Origin: Pseudomonas gingeri | Lineage (GTDB): Bacteria; Pseudomonadota; Gammaproteobacteria; Pseudomonadales; Pseudomonadaceae | DNA length: 64,000 nucleotides | NCBI RefSeq assembly: GCF_013385635.1 | Contig: NZ_JACAPR010000032.1 | Span: 1-64,000, forward strand | Reading direction: 5' to 3' | Shown: in pieces, positions 56,935 through 64,000 of the stretch | How positions within the stretch are numbered: position 1 is the stretch's first letter | Layout of the letters: each line of letters opens with the position of its first letter | The notes under the pieces: model-generated | What the model saw: the letters and a program-made list of their open reading frames with translations, nothing else | Database searches by the model: none | What the model was told of the DNA's origin: nothing | Made by a program: the position numbers and the translations under genes

Positions 56935-59514
56935 TTAGATCCGTGTCTTCAATGTATAGAGCATTTCCAACGCGCGGCGTGGGGTCAGATTGTCCAGGTC
57001 GAGCTTGGCCAGTTCATCGAGCACGGGGTGTGGCAGGCTGGCGAACATGTCGCTCTGCATCGGTGCCGCCGGCTTGCCGGGCTTGGTCACGGGAATCTCG
57101 TGGGGCAGGCTGGTGGTTTCCAGGCGGCTCAGGTGCTCGCGGGCCCGGACGATCACATCGGACGGCACGCCGGCCAGTTGCGCCACCGCCAGGCCGTAGC
57201 TCTGGCTGGCCGGGCCGGGCAACACGTGGTGCAGGAAGACGATGCGCTCGTTGTGCTCGGTCGCGTTCAGGTGCACGTTGGCCACCAGCGGTTCGCTTTC
57301 CGGCAGCACCGTCAGTTCGAAATAGTGCGTGGCGAACAGCGTGTAGGCCCGCAGGTGCGCCAGGCGTTCGGCGGCGGCCCAGGCCAGGGACAGGCCATCG
57401 AAGGTACTGGTGCCGCGCCCGACTTCGTCCATCAGCACCAGGCTGCGTTCGCTGGCGTTGTGCAGGATATTGGCGGTTTCGCTCATTTCCACCATGAAGG
57501 TCGAGCGGCCGCCGGCCAGGTCGTCGCTGGAACCGATCCGGGTGAAGATCCGGTCCACCGGCGACAGTTCGCAGCTGGCGGCCGGTACGAAGCTGCCGAT
57601 ATGGGCCAGCAGCACGATCAGTGCGGTCTGGCGCATGTAGGTGGATTTACCACCCATGTTCGGACCGGTGATCACCAGCATGCGCGTATTGTCGTCGAGG
57701 GCCAGGTCGTTGGCCACGAACGGTGTGGTCAGCACTTGCTCGACCACCGGGTGGCGACCCTGGCTGATGCGCATGCACGGCTCGTCGACAAAGCGCGGGC
57801 AGTTCAGGTCGAGGTTCAGCGCGCGCTCGGCGAGATTGCTCAGGACGTCCAGTTCAGCCAGCGCCGCAGCGGTGTCCTGCAGCGGTGGCAGCTCGCCGAT
57901 CAGGGTTTCGAGCAGGGCCTCGTAGAGCATCTTTTCCCGCGCCAGCGCCCGGCTCTTGGCCGACAGGGCCTTGTCTTCGAACTCCTTGAGTTCCGGGGTG
58001 ATAAAGCGCTCGGCGCCCTTGAGGGTCTGGCGGCGGATATAGTCGGCCGGCGCCGACTCGGCCTGCTTGCTCGGCAATTCGATAAAGTAGCCGTGGACAC
58101 GGTTGTAGCCGACCTTGAGGTTGGCCAGGCCCGTGCGGGCTTTTTCCCGGGCTTCCAGGTCGATCAGGAACTGCCCGGCGTTTTCACTGAGGGACAGCAG
58201 TTCGTCCAGTTCGGTATCGTAGCCGGTCTTCAGGACCCCGCCGTCGCGGATGATCGCCGGCGGGTTATCGATGATGGCGCGTTCCAGCAGGATCGCCAGT
58301 TCCGGGTAGGTGCGGGTGGTGGCGGCCAGTTGCTTGAGGTGCGGGGCGTCCAGTTCGAGCATCGCGTCCTGCAGTTGCGGCAGGGCGCCGAGGGCGTCGC
58401 GCAGGCGGGCGAGGTCGCGAGGACGGGCATTGCGCAGGCCGATCCGGGCGAGGATGCGCTCGATATCGCCGATTTCCTTGAGCTGCGGTTGCAGCTTTTC
58501 AAAGCGGTAGCTTTCCAGCAGGCAACTGATGGAGGTCTGGCGTGCCGTCAGGACCTTGAGGTCACGCAGCGGACGATTCAACCAGCGGGTCAGCAGGCGG
58601 CTGCCCATCGCGGTCTGGCAGCGGTCGACCACCGACTGCAGGGTGTTGTCGCGACCGCCGGCGAGGTTGGTATCCAGCTCCAGGTTGCGCCGAGTGGCGG
58701 CATCGAGCACCACGGTGTCGTCCAGACGCTCATGGCGCAGGCTGCGCAGATGCGGCAGGGCGGTGCGCTGGGTTTCCTTGGCGTAGCTGAGCAGGCAGCC
58801 GGCGGCACCGATGGCCAGGGTCAGGGTTTCGCAACCGAAGCCTTTGAGGTCCTGCACGGAAAATTGCTGGCAGAGACTTTTATGCGCGGAATCCCGCTCG
58901 AAGTCCCACGGCGCGCGACGACGTGTCCCACGGCGTTTTTCCGCCGGCAGCCCCTGCGGCCAGTCATCCGGAATCAGCAGCTCCACCGGGTTGATCCGCT
59001 CCAGCTCCGCCAGCAGGTTTTCCCAGCCCTTGATTTCCAGCACGCTGAAATTGCCGCTGGTGATATCCAGCACCGCCAGGCCGAACAGACGCTCATCACC
59101 GAGCAAGGCGGCGATCAGGTTGTCGCGGCGTTCATCGAGCAGGGCTTCGTCGCTGACGGTACCGGGGGTGATGATCCGCACCACCTGGCGTTCCACCGGG
59201 CCCTTGCTGGTGGCCGGATCGCCGATCTGCTCGCAGATCACCACCGACTCGCCCAGCTTGACCAGCTTGACCAGATAACCCTCGAGCGAATGGTACGGAA
59301 TCCCGCACATCGGAATCGCCTGCCCGGCCGACTGCCCGCGGGCCGTGAGGGTGATGTCCAGCAGCTTGGCGGCCTTCTTCGCGTCTTCATAGAAGATCTC
59401 GTAGAAGTCGCCCATGCGGTAGAACATCAACTGGTCGGGGTGCTGGTTCTTCAGGCGCCAGTATTGCTGCATCATCGGGGTGTGGCTGGACAGATCGGAA
59501 GTCGTTTTACTCAT
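56935..59514 (-). CDS. mutS: DNA mismatch repair protein MutS
   Basis: The 859 aa protein finds base mismatches and small loops and recruits MutL. The mismatch-reading Phe-Glu pair is in the MFYRMGDFYEIFYEDA segment near residues 30-45, the Walker A is TGPNMGGKSTYMRQ, and Walker B/ABC signature segments (LVLMDEVGRGTSTFDG) follow. Length agrees with P. aeruginosa MutS (855 aa). It is the left border of the tailocin cluster. Confidence 0.97.
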   Translation of the reverse strand: MSKTTSDLSSHTPMMQQYWRLKNQHPDQLMFYRMGDFYEIFYEDAKKAAKLLDITLTARGQSAGQAIPMCGIPYHSLEGYLVKLVKLGESVVICEQIGDPATSKGPVERQVVRIITPGTVSDEALLDERRDNLIAALLGDERLFGLAVLDITSGNFSVLEIKGWENLLAELERINPVELLIPDDWPQGLPAEKRRGTRRRAPWDFERDSAHKSLCQQFSVQDLKGFGCETLTLAIGAAGCLLSYAKETQRTALPHLRSLRHERLDDTVVLDAATRRNLELDTNLAGGRDNTLQSVVDRCQTAMGSRLLTRWLNRPLRDLKVLTARQTSISCLLESYRFEKLQPQLKEIGDIERILARIGLRNARPRDLARLRDALGALPQLQDAMLELDAPHLKQLAATTRTYPELAILLERAIIDNPPAIIRDGGVLKTGYDTELDELLSLSENAGQFLIDLEAREKARTGLANLKVGYNRVHGYFIELPSKQAESAPADYIRRQTLKGAERFITPELKEFEDKALSAKSRALAREKMLYEALLETLIGELPPLQDTAAALAELDVLSNLAERALNLDLNCPRFVDEPCMRISQGRHPVVEQVLTTPFVANDLALDDNTRMLVITGPNMGGKSTYMRQTALIVLLAHIGSFVPAASCELSPVDRIFTRIGSSDDLAGGRSTFMVEMSETANILHNASERSLVLMDEVGRGTSTFDGLSLAWAAAERLAHLRAYTLFATHYFELTVLPESEPLVANVHLNATEHNERIVFLHHVLPGPASQSYGLAVAQLAGVPSDVIVRAREHLSRLETTSLPHEIPVTKPGKPAAPMQSDMFASLPHPVLDELAKLDLDNLTPRRALEMLYTLKTRI

Positions 59515-59647
59515 CGGATACTTAGGCGGATTCGTTTTCAGTGGGGGGCAAGCTCGGGCGTCTGGCCCGCTGCTTTACGATGGGCGCAAGGTTACCACGG
59601 GCGGTCCGCAGTCCGCAGGCATGGCCTTTTGAGGCTAGTTCCAGTAT

Positions 59648-59679
59648 TTATGCATAAAATATGCAAAACAGCATTTGCC
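59648..59679. promoter_or_regulatory. Operator-like ATGCAT/TGCAAA repeats upstream of the repressor
   Basis: TATGCATAAAATATGCAAAA followed by GCATTTGCC gives alternating TATGCA/TGCAAA half-sites just upstream of the repressor gene. The same half-sites recur on the other side at 60541-60602, so this is probably where the repressor regulates itself. Confidence 0.6.
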
Positions 59680-59701
59680 ATTGACGAAAAGCCCAAGCAC
59701 T

Positions 59702-60445
59702 ATGCGCGTTATGCAAATACGCAACGTTTCTTCCGTCCTCCGAGCACTGCTCGATCGTCACGGGATCTCCCCCACGGAGCTTCACCGTCGTACCGGCGTG
59801 CCCCAATCCACCCTGTCGCGCATCCTCAGCGGGAAGATCGTCGATCCTTCGGACAAGCACATCTCGAAGATCGCCGAGTACTTTCGCGTCAGCACCGACC
59901 AGTTGCGCGGACGTGCCGACATTGCCGGCGCCAGGGAGCCGGAACAGGCCACGCTTCATTCGGAACTCAAGGATATAAGCCTGTGGGACGATGATACCCC
60001 CGTCGATGAAGACGAGGTTTCCGTTCCCTTTCTTCGCGAGGTTGAATTGGCTGCTGGATCAGGAAGATTCGTCATCGAGGAAAGCGAGAAGGCCAGTCTG
60101 CGCTTCGGCAAACGCAGCCTTCGCCACAACGGCGTGCAGTTCGACCAGGCCAAGTGCGTGACCGTGCGCGGCAACAGCATGTTGCCGGTCCTGCGCGACG
60201 GTGCCACGGTTGGGGTCAACGCGGGCAAGAGCGCCATCGGCGATATCGTCGACGGCGACCTCTATGCCATCAATCACAACGGCCAACTGCGGGTGAAACA
60301 GCTCTATCGCTTGCCGACCGGGATCCGCCTGCGCAGCTTCAACCGCGACGAGCATCCGGATGAGGACTACAGCTTCCAGGAAATCCAGGAAGAGCAGATC
60401 ACCATCCTCGGTCACGTCTTCTGGTGGGGCATGTACGCTCGCTAA
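59702..60445 (+). CDS. LexA/CI-like S24 repressor of the tailocin cluster (PrtR-like)
   Basis: The protein (247 aa from the ATG at 59702; ATGs at 59675 and 59711 are alternatives) has an N-terminal HTH (SPTELHRRTGVPQSTLSRIL) and a C-terminal S24 peptidase domain with the catalytic Ser in VRGNSMLPVLRDGATV and the Lys in DLYAINHNGQLRVKQLYR. Such repressors self-cleave with RecA and release pyocin/tailocin genes after DNA damage. No prtN activator gene is visible in the window. It lies at the mutS end of the mutS/cinA tailocin site. Confidence 0.9.
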   Translation: MRVMQIRNVSSVLRALLDRHGISPTELHRRTGVPQSTLSRILSGKIVDPSDKHISKIAEYFRVSTDQLRGRADIAGAREPEQATLHSELKDISLWDDDTPVDEDEVSVPFLREVELAAGSGRFVIEESEKASLRFGKRSLRHNGVQFDQAKCVTVRGNSMLPVLRDGATVGVNAGKSAIGDIVDGDLYAINHNGQLRVKQLYRLPTGIRLRSFNRDEHPDEDYSFQEIQEEQITILGHVFWWGMYAR

Positions 60446-60460
60446 TCCACCCTGACTCAG

Positions 60461-60490
60461 AAAAAACCCACAGCAATGTGGGTTTTTTTT
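60461..60490 (+). terminator. Terminator after the repressor
   Basis: AAAAAACCCACA / TGTGGGTTTTTT forms a perfect 12-bp stem with a short GCAA loop and extra T residues, 16 nt after the stop codon. Confidence 0.92.
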
Positions 60491-60540
60491 CGCCCTGAAA
60501 AAAGCCCCAACCCTTGATCCGTGTGGGTCCCATGCACAGA

Positions 60541-60602
60541 TGCAAATGCCAATGCATAAATAAATGCATTTGTGCATTGACTGTATATGCATACATGCAT
60601 AT
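60541..60602 (+). promoter_or_regulatory. Operator/promoter region of the tailocin late genes
   Basis: The region contains TGCAAATGC (60541), AATGCATAAATAAATGCATT (60551-60570; 7-bp inverted arms), GTGCATTGAC and TATGCATACATGCATA (60586-60601; 7-bp arms, 2-nt spacer). It is strongly AT-rich relative to its surroundings. The half-sites match those before the repressor gene, suggesting occupancy by the same repressor. Confidence 0.6.
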
Positions 60603-60934
60603 TCTTTGTCTCAAGCCGGCCGGAAAGGTTGGCAGCAAGGCAGCAATGCCAGGGGTAACCCGAAGCTCTTTAGTGGCACCGCTTCAAAGAACAGGCAGCG
60701 ATGAACCGGCCTCAACGGTTCAGAGGGTTGGCAACTGACCCGGGTGTGCAGCGTAAAGCACCGTAAGCAGTTATCCGGCGGACAGGGTCGCGGTCGGAGG
60801 AACAATTCGAATCGATCCGTACCGCGCCAGTAGCGCCGAAGGATCAGGGACCGCATTACTGAAAAGCCTGGGCGACCGGGCTTTTTGGAATGCCCACCGA
60901 ACCTGGGCTCCGACACAAACTGCATTCCCACATT
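60603..60934 (+). other. Untranslated leader of the tailocin operon
   Basis: About 330 nt without a supported CDS follow the operators. They are rich in short complementary segments and end in a terminator-like hairpin (60862-60886). This may be a structured leader or a small RNA. Confidence 0.5.
60862..60886 (+). terminator. Terminator-like hairpin in the tailocin leader
   Basis: AAAAGCC-TGG / CCG-GGCTTTTT forms a roughly 10-bp stem with a GCGA loop and five T, well upstream of the first structural gene. Confidence 0.7.
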
Positions 60935-61048
60935 GATCGTTCCCACGCTCCAGCGTGGGAATGCCTCACCGGACGCTCCGCGTCCCGCTTTACGGCAACG
61001 ACGCAGAGCGTCGAGGGCTGCATTCCCACGCAGAGCGTGGGAACGATC
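60935..61048. repeat. Palindromic GATCGTTCCCACGCT element, copy 4
   Basis: This 114 bp element is bounded by GATCGTTCCCACGCT and AGCGTGGGAACGATC with inner arms GGACGCTCCGCGTCC and GACGCAGAGCGTC. There is no REP core. It sits inside the tailocin leader, between the hairpin and the holin gene. Confidence 0.88.
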
Positions 61049-61151
61049 CCCCCTCAACCATAGAATCTCCCAAGAGACCCTTTCATCTTGAAAGACAAGC
61101 GAAACCACCACCGGCCAATGAATGGCCCCTTTTTATTGCAGGAGGCGTGAC

Positions 61152-61499
61152 ATGACAAACGAGCAACAAGCGTTGGCCGACATGCCTGTCTGGCTGGTCA
61201 TCGTACTGGCCGTGATCGGCGGCGTTTCCGGCGAGATGTGGCGCGCCGACAAGGAAGGCGCCCGCGGCTGGCCGCTGTTGCGCCGTCTGGCACTGCGCTC
61301 CGGTGCCTGCATGGTCTGCGGTGTGTCGACCATCATGCTGCTGTACGCAGCCGGCGTGTCGATCTGGACCGCAGGCGCCTTTGGATGCCTGACCGCCATG
61401 GCCGGTGCGGATGTTGCCATCGGCCTCTACGAGCGCTGGGCGGCCAGGCGGCTGGGGGTGGGCGAAGCGCCTCCCCCGGAGAGCAGACCCGGACAATAG
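61152..61499 (+). CDS. Phage/tailocin holin
   Basis: The 115 aa membrane protein opens with MTNEQQALADMPVWLVIVLA and has two to three helices (about 11-29, 50-70 and 75-95) with a basic C-terminus, like holins of R-type pyocin clusters. It would release endolysin to lyse the cell and free the particles. GCAGGAGG precedes the ATG at 61152 (the frame is open from 61122). No endolysin gene is in view between it and the tail genes. Confidence 0.8.
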   Translation: MTNEQQALADMPVWLVIVLAVIGGVSGEMWRADKEGARGWPLLRRLALRSGACMVCGVSTIMLLYAAGVSIWTAGAFGCLTAMAGADVAIGLYERWAARRLGVGEAPPPESRPGQ

Positions 61500-61575
61500 T
61501 CCGACAGATTAGTGAACAAGGAGGTCGTCAGTATCGCCAATGGACTGGAGCTGTCGGGCCCGAGAGCAGGGTCCA

Positions 61576-61599
61576 GCCCGCATGGATGCGGGCTTTCTG
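61576..61599 (+). terminator. Hairpin in the holin-tail gene gap
   Basis: AGCCCGCAT / ATGCGGGCT is a perfect 9-bp stem with a GG loop followed by TTCTGG, a weak T tract. A stronger terminator comes 25 nt later. Confidence 0.5.
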
Positions 61600-61620
61600 G
61601 AGGCGAGTGATCGCCTGTCG

Positions 61621-61645
61621 AACCCGTCGATCGACGGGTTTTTTA
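61621..61645 (+). terminator. Terminator between holin and tail genes
   Basis: AACCCGTCG / CGACGGGTT forms a 9-bp perfect stem with an AT loop and a TTTTATT tail. It lies 18 nt before the first tail gene, so tail gene expression may require read-through. Confidence 0.85.
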
Positions 61646-61662
61646 TTGCCCGGTGAAATCCC

Positions 61663-62247
61663 ATGAACATCACCCCGATCCTCACGCAACTGCGTGCTCA
61701 ATGCCCCAGTCTTGCAAATCGCATTTCTACCGGCCTTGATCTCGACCTGTTGCAAGCTAACACCACGCTGCAAACCCCGGCGGCATTCGTCACCGTTGTC
61801 GCCGACCTGGCGAGCAAGGATGCGTCGCAGAACGTCACCCGCCAGGGCATCCGCGATCGCCTGGAACTGACCCTGGTGCTCGACGCCGGCAACGGCCAGG
61901 TCGCCTTCGACCAACTGCATGCCCTGCGCGCCGAGCTCTGGCGCGCGCTGGTGGGTTTCAAGCCCGACACCTTCTACACCCCTCTCGAATATGACGGTGG
62001 CGAGTTGATCTCGATCAACGCCAGCCGCCTGCTCTATCGCCTGCATTTCTTCGCCGAGTTCCAGCTGGGACGCAATCGCTCCAGCGACCCGGCGGAAACC
62101 TGGCACGAGCGTGAATTGGACGGCTTGCCGTCTTTTACCGGGGTGACGGTGCGGGTCGATGCCATCGACCCGGCCGACCCCAATCTGCACCGCCCAGGCC
62201 CCGACGGGCGTCTGGAGCTGTTTTTTTCAGGAGACGTAAAGCAATGA
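61663..62247 (+). CDS. Phage Gp37-like / tail terminator-like protein
   Basis: The 194 aa protein (MNITPILTQLRAQCPSLANR; GIRDRLELTLVLDAGNGQVA; RLLYRLHFFAEFQLGR) looks like the Mu gp37-type family, placed just before DUF2635 and sheath genes in Mu-like contractile tails. It probably ends the tail tube. Its stop overlaps the DUF2635 start by 4 nt (ATGA), so the genes are coupled. Confidence 0.75.
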   Translation: MNITPILTQLRAQCPSLANRISTGLDLDLLQANTTLQTPAAFVTVVADLASKDASQNVTRQGIRDRLELTLVLDAGNGQVAFDQLHALRAELWRALVGFKPDTFYTPLEYDGGELISINASRLLYRLHFFAEFQLGRNRSSDPAETWHERELDGLPSFTGVTVRVDAIDPADPNLHRPGPDGRLELFFSGDVKQ

Positions 62248-62426
62248 CTCAACGCATCACCGTAGTGCCGGCCGAAGGCCGCGCCGTACCGGATCCGGAA
62301 GCCGGCGATCTGCTGCCGGTCGCCGGTCGCGAAGTGGCTGACAGCGCCTGGTGGCGCCGTCGTCAGGCCGATGGCGATATCACTCTCTCCGCCGTGCAAG
62401 CGGCACAACCACAGGATGCCCAATAA
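62244..62426 (+). CDS. DUF2635 family tail protein (Mu gp38-like)
   Basis: The 60 aa protein has the DUF2635 pattern (ITVVPAEGRAVPDPEAGDLL; VAGREVADSAWWRRRQADGD). The family always occurs before contractile sheath genes in Mu-like phages; its role is unknown. It overlaps the preceding gene by 4 nt and the sheath start by 1 nt. Confidence 0.85.
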   Translation: MTQRITVVPAEGRAVPDPEAGDLLPVAGREVADSAWWRRRQADGDITLSAVQAAQPQDAQ

Positions 62427-63922
62427 TGGCTATCGGATTCAGCAACATTCCCGCGGACCTGCGTGTTCCGCTGTTCTACGCCGAGATGGACAACTCGGCG
62501 GCCAATAGCGCGTCGTCGACCCTGCGTCGACTGATCGTCGCCCAGGTCAATGACAATGCCGCCAGCCCGGAAGTCGGCAGCCTGGTGCTGGTCTCCAGCG
62601 TCGCCCTGGCGAAAAGCATCGGTGGCCAGGGCTCGATGCTCGCCGCGATGTACGACACCTGGCGCAAGACCGACCCGATCGGCGAAATCTGGTGCCTGCC
62701 GCTGCGCAATACCACCGGCGCCATTGCCAAGGCCGATCTGAAGCTGACCGGCGCCGCCACTGAAAGCGGCGTGCTCAACCTGTATGTCGGCGGTGTGCGG
62801 GTCCAGGCCGCCGTGGTCAACGGCGCGACCGCCGCCCAGGTGGCAACCACCCTGGCCCTGCAAGTCAATGCCGCCGCCGACCTGCCGGTCAGCGCCGTGG
62901 CCACCGACGGCACCGTCACCCTGAGCTGCAAATGGACCGGTGACAGCGGCAACGACATCAGCCTGCAGTTCAATCGCCTGGGCAAGAGCAACGGCGAGGA
63001 AACCCCGGCCGGCCTGACCATCGTCACCGCCAAGATGGCCGGCGGCGCCGGTGTGCCGGATCAGGTCGCGGCCCTCGCGGCCCTGGGCGACGAACCGTTC
63101 GAGTTCATCTGCCAGCCATGGTCCGACGCGGCCAGCCTGAGCACCTGGCAGGCGGCGATGGACGACAATGTCGGTCGCTGGTCCTGGTCCAAGCAGCTGT
63201 TCGGCCATGTCTACACCGCCAAGCGCGGCACCATCGGCACCCTGGTGGCCGCCGGTCAGACCCGCAACGACCAGCACATGACCATCCAGGCCCTGGAGCC
63301 CGGCGTTCCGCAACCGTTCTGGATCCAGGCCGCCGCGCTGGCCGCGCGCACCGCGGTGTTCATCTCCGCCGACGCCAGCCGTCCGACCCAGAGCGGCAGT
63401 CTGCCGGGTATCGATCCGGCCCCGGCCAGCGAGCGCTTCACCCTGACCGAGCGCCAGTCGCTGCTCAGCTACGGCATCGCCACCGCGTACTACGAAGGCG
63501 GCTACGTGCGCATCCAGCGTGCGATCACCACCTACCAGAAAAACGCGTACGGCCAGGCGGACAACTCCTACCTGGACAGCGAAACCATGCACCAGTCGGC
63601 CTTTATCGTCCGTCGCCTGCAAAGCGTGATTACCAGCAAGTACGGTCGCCACAAGCTCGCCAGCGATGGCACCCGCTTCGGCGCCGGCCAGCCGATCGTC
63701 ACCCCGAGCACCATTCGCGGCGAGCTGATCGCCCAGTACGCCAAGCTCGAACTGGAAGGTCATGTGGAAAACGCCGAGCTGTTCGCCGAGCACCTGATCG
63801 TCGAGCGCGACAGCCAGGACCCGAGCCGGATCAACGTGCTGTTCCCGCCTGACTACATCAACGGCCTGCGCGTGTTCGCGCTGCTCAACCAGTTCCGTCT
63901 GCAGTACGACGCGGTGGCCTGA
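62426..63922 (+). CDS. Contractile tail sheath protein
   Basis: The 498 aa protein (MAIGFSNIPADLRVPLFYAE) is a Mu/Gpl-type sheath subunit. Family segments include FEFICQPWSD, KQLFGHVYTAKRGT, the YLDSETMHQSAFIVRRLQSV region and the C-terminal VLFPPDYINGLRVFALLNQF. Sheath contraction drives the tube through the target envelope. The ATG at 62426 overlaps the DUF2635 stop (TAATG); the open frame from 62351 is out of context. Confidence 0.92.
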   Translation: MAIGFSNIPADLRVPLFYAEMDNSAANSASSTLRRLIVAQVNDNAASPEVGSLVLVSSVALAKSIGGQGSMLAAMYDTWRKTDPIGEIWCLPLRNTTGAIAKADLKLTGAATESGVLNLYVGGVRVQAAVVNGATAAQVATTLALQVNAAADLPVSAVATDGTVTLSCKWTGDSGNDISLQFNRLGKSNGEETPAGLTIVTAKMAGGAGVPDQVAALAALGDEPFEFICQPWSDAASLSTWQAAMDDNVGRWSWSKQLFGHVYTAKRGTIGTLVAAGQTRNDQHMTIQALEPGVPQPFWIQAAALAARTAVFISADASRPTQSGSLPGIDPAPASERFTLTERQSLLSYGIATAYYEGGYVRIQRAITTYQKNAYGQADNSYLDSETMHQSAFIVRRLQSVITSKYGRHKLASDGTRFGAGQPIVTPSTIRGELIAQYAKLELEGHVENAELFAEHLIVERDSQDPSRINVLFPPDYINGLRVFALLNQFRLQYDAVA

Positions 63923-63956
63923 TCGCCACCCCGTCTTTCAACTCAAAGGTGAAAAC

Positions 63957-64000
63957 ATGAAAACGATCAAACGCTATCTCGGCGCCGGTCTCGTTTCGGT
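63957..64000 (+). CDS. Truncated CDS at window end (unassigned)
   Basis: An ATG at 63957 preceded by AGGTGA opens a frame MKTIKRYLGAGLVS that runs off the window. The tail-tube gene is expected here by position, but the basic then hydrophobic start is not the N-terminus I would expect for a tube protein. Identity is left open. Confidence 0.4.
   Translation, partial: MKTIKRYLGAGLVS

Noticed and set aside
61539..61655. Short ORF (about 38 codons) across the holin-tail gap
   Set aside because: Its start is about 15 nt from the only AGGAGG and it reads through two hairpins; the peptide is simply the translated terminator.

Overview
The window is chromosomal DNA of a Pseudomonas from the fluorescens complex. 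This is inferred from the algU-mucA-mucB-mucD operon, the gcsR-controlled glycine operon, arcDABC, tctDE-opdH-tctCBA, rsmZ beside fdxA and mutS, REP elements of the GCGGGCAAGCCCGC type, and GC-rich codon usage. No species call is possible.

Layout. 1-2.2 kb: an enoyl-CoA hydratase/isomerase-fold hydrolase divergent from ung. 2.3-12.8 kb: an accessory island with three large proteins made of Ig-like beta-sandwich repeats (653, 647 and 1132 aa) around a type V autotransporter. 13-20.7 kb: the tricarboxylate locus (AbrB-type permease, tctA, tctB, tctC, opdH; divergent tctDE). 20.8-25 kb: HDOD protein, ygfZ, sdhE, cptA, nadB. 25.3-29.5 kb: algU-mucA-mucB-mucD. 29.5-30.4 kb: RDD protein and a cold-shock protein. 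30.7-38.7 kb: gcvT, sdaA, gcvP, gcvH with a sigma-54 promoter, GcsR-type sites and gcsR. 38.9-46.1 kb: DUF5064 gene, arcDABC on the minus strand and a second, divergent arcD. 46.3-50.7 kb: CoA-transferase, dCache chemoreceptor, YbaN-like protein. 50.8-55.9 kb: heme uptake (hxuI-hxuR-hxuA) and hemO. 56-59.5 kb: rsmZ with its GacA box, fdxA, mutS. 59.7-64 kb: the start of an R-type tailocin cluster (LexA-like repressor, holin, tail terminator-like protein, DUF2635, sheath, one truncated CDS), at the mutS side of the usual mutS/cinA tailocin site.

The most interesting signal is in the island. Each of the three Ig-repeat genes has a CTGTCA-N4-TGACAG palindrome 97-161 bp before its start codon, on the coding strand. 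Two copies are identical over 16 bp. Each is followed after 23-24 nt by a TTnAAT hexamer. The CT-N12-AG layout and the placement over the expected -35 region resemble las/rhl (LuxR-family) boxes. The three distant genes may therefore form a small co-activated regulon, possibly under quorum sensing or a LuxR solo. None of the three proteins has a recognisable signal peptide.

Other points: the serine hydroxymethyltransferase gene seen in the P. aeruginosa gcv2 operon is missing and a repeat element sits in the gap; the heme receptor has no His between its FRTP and NPNL motifs; rpoS is not beside rsmZ; and four copies of a ~105-125 bp palindromic element occur, two of them containing a REP core.
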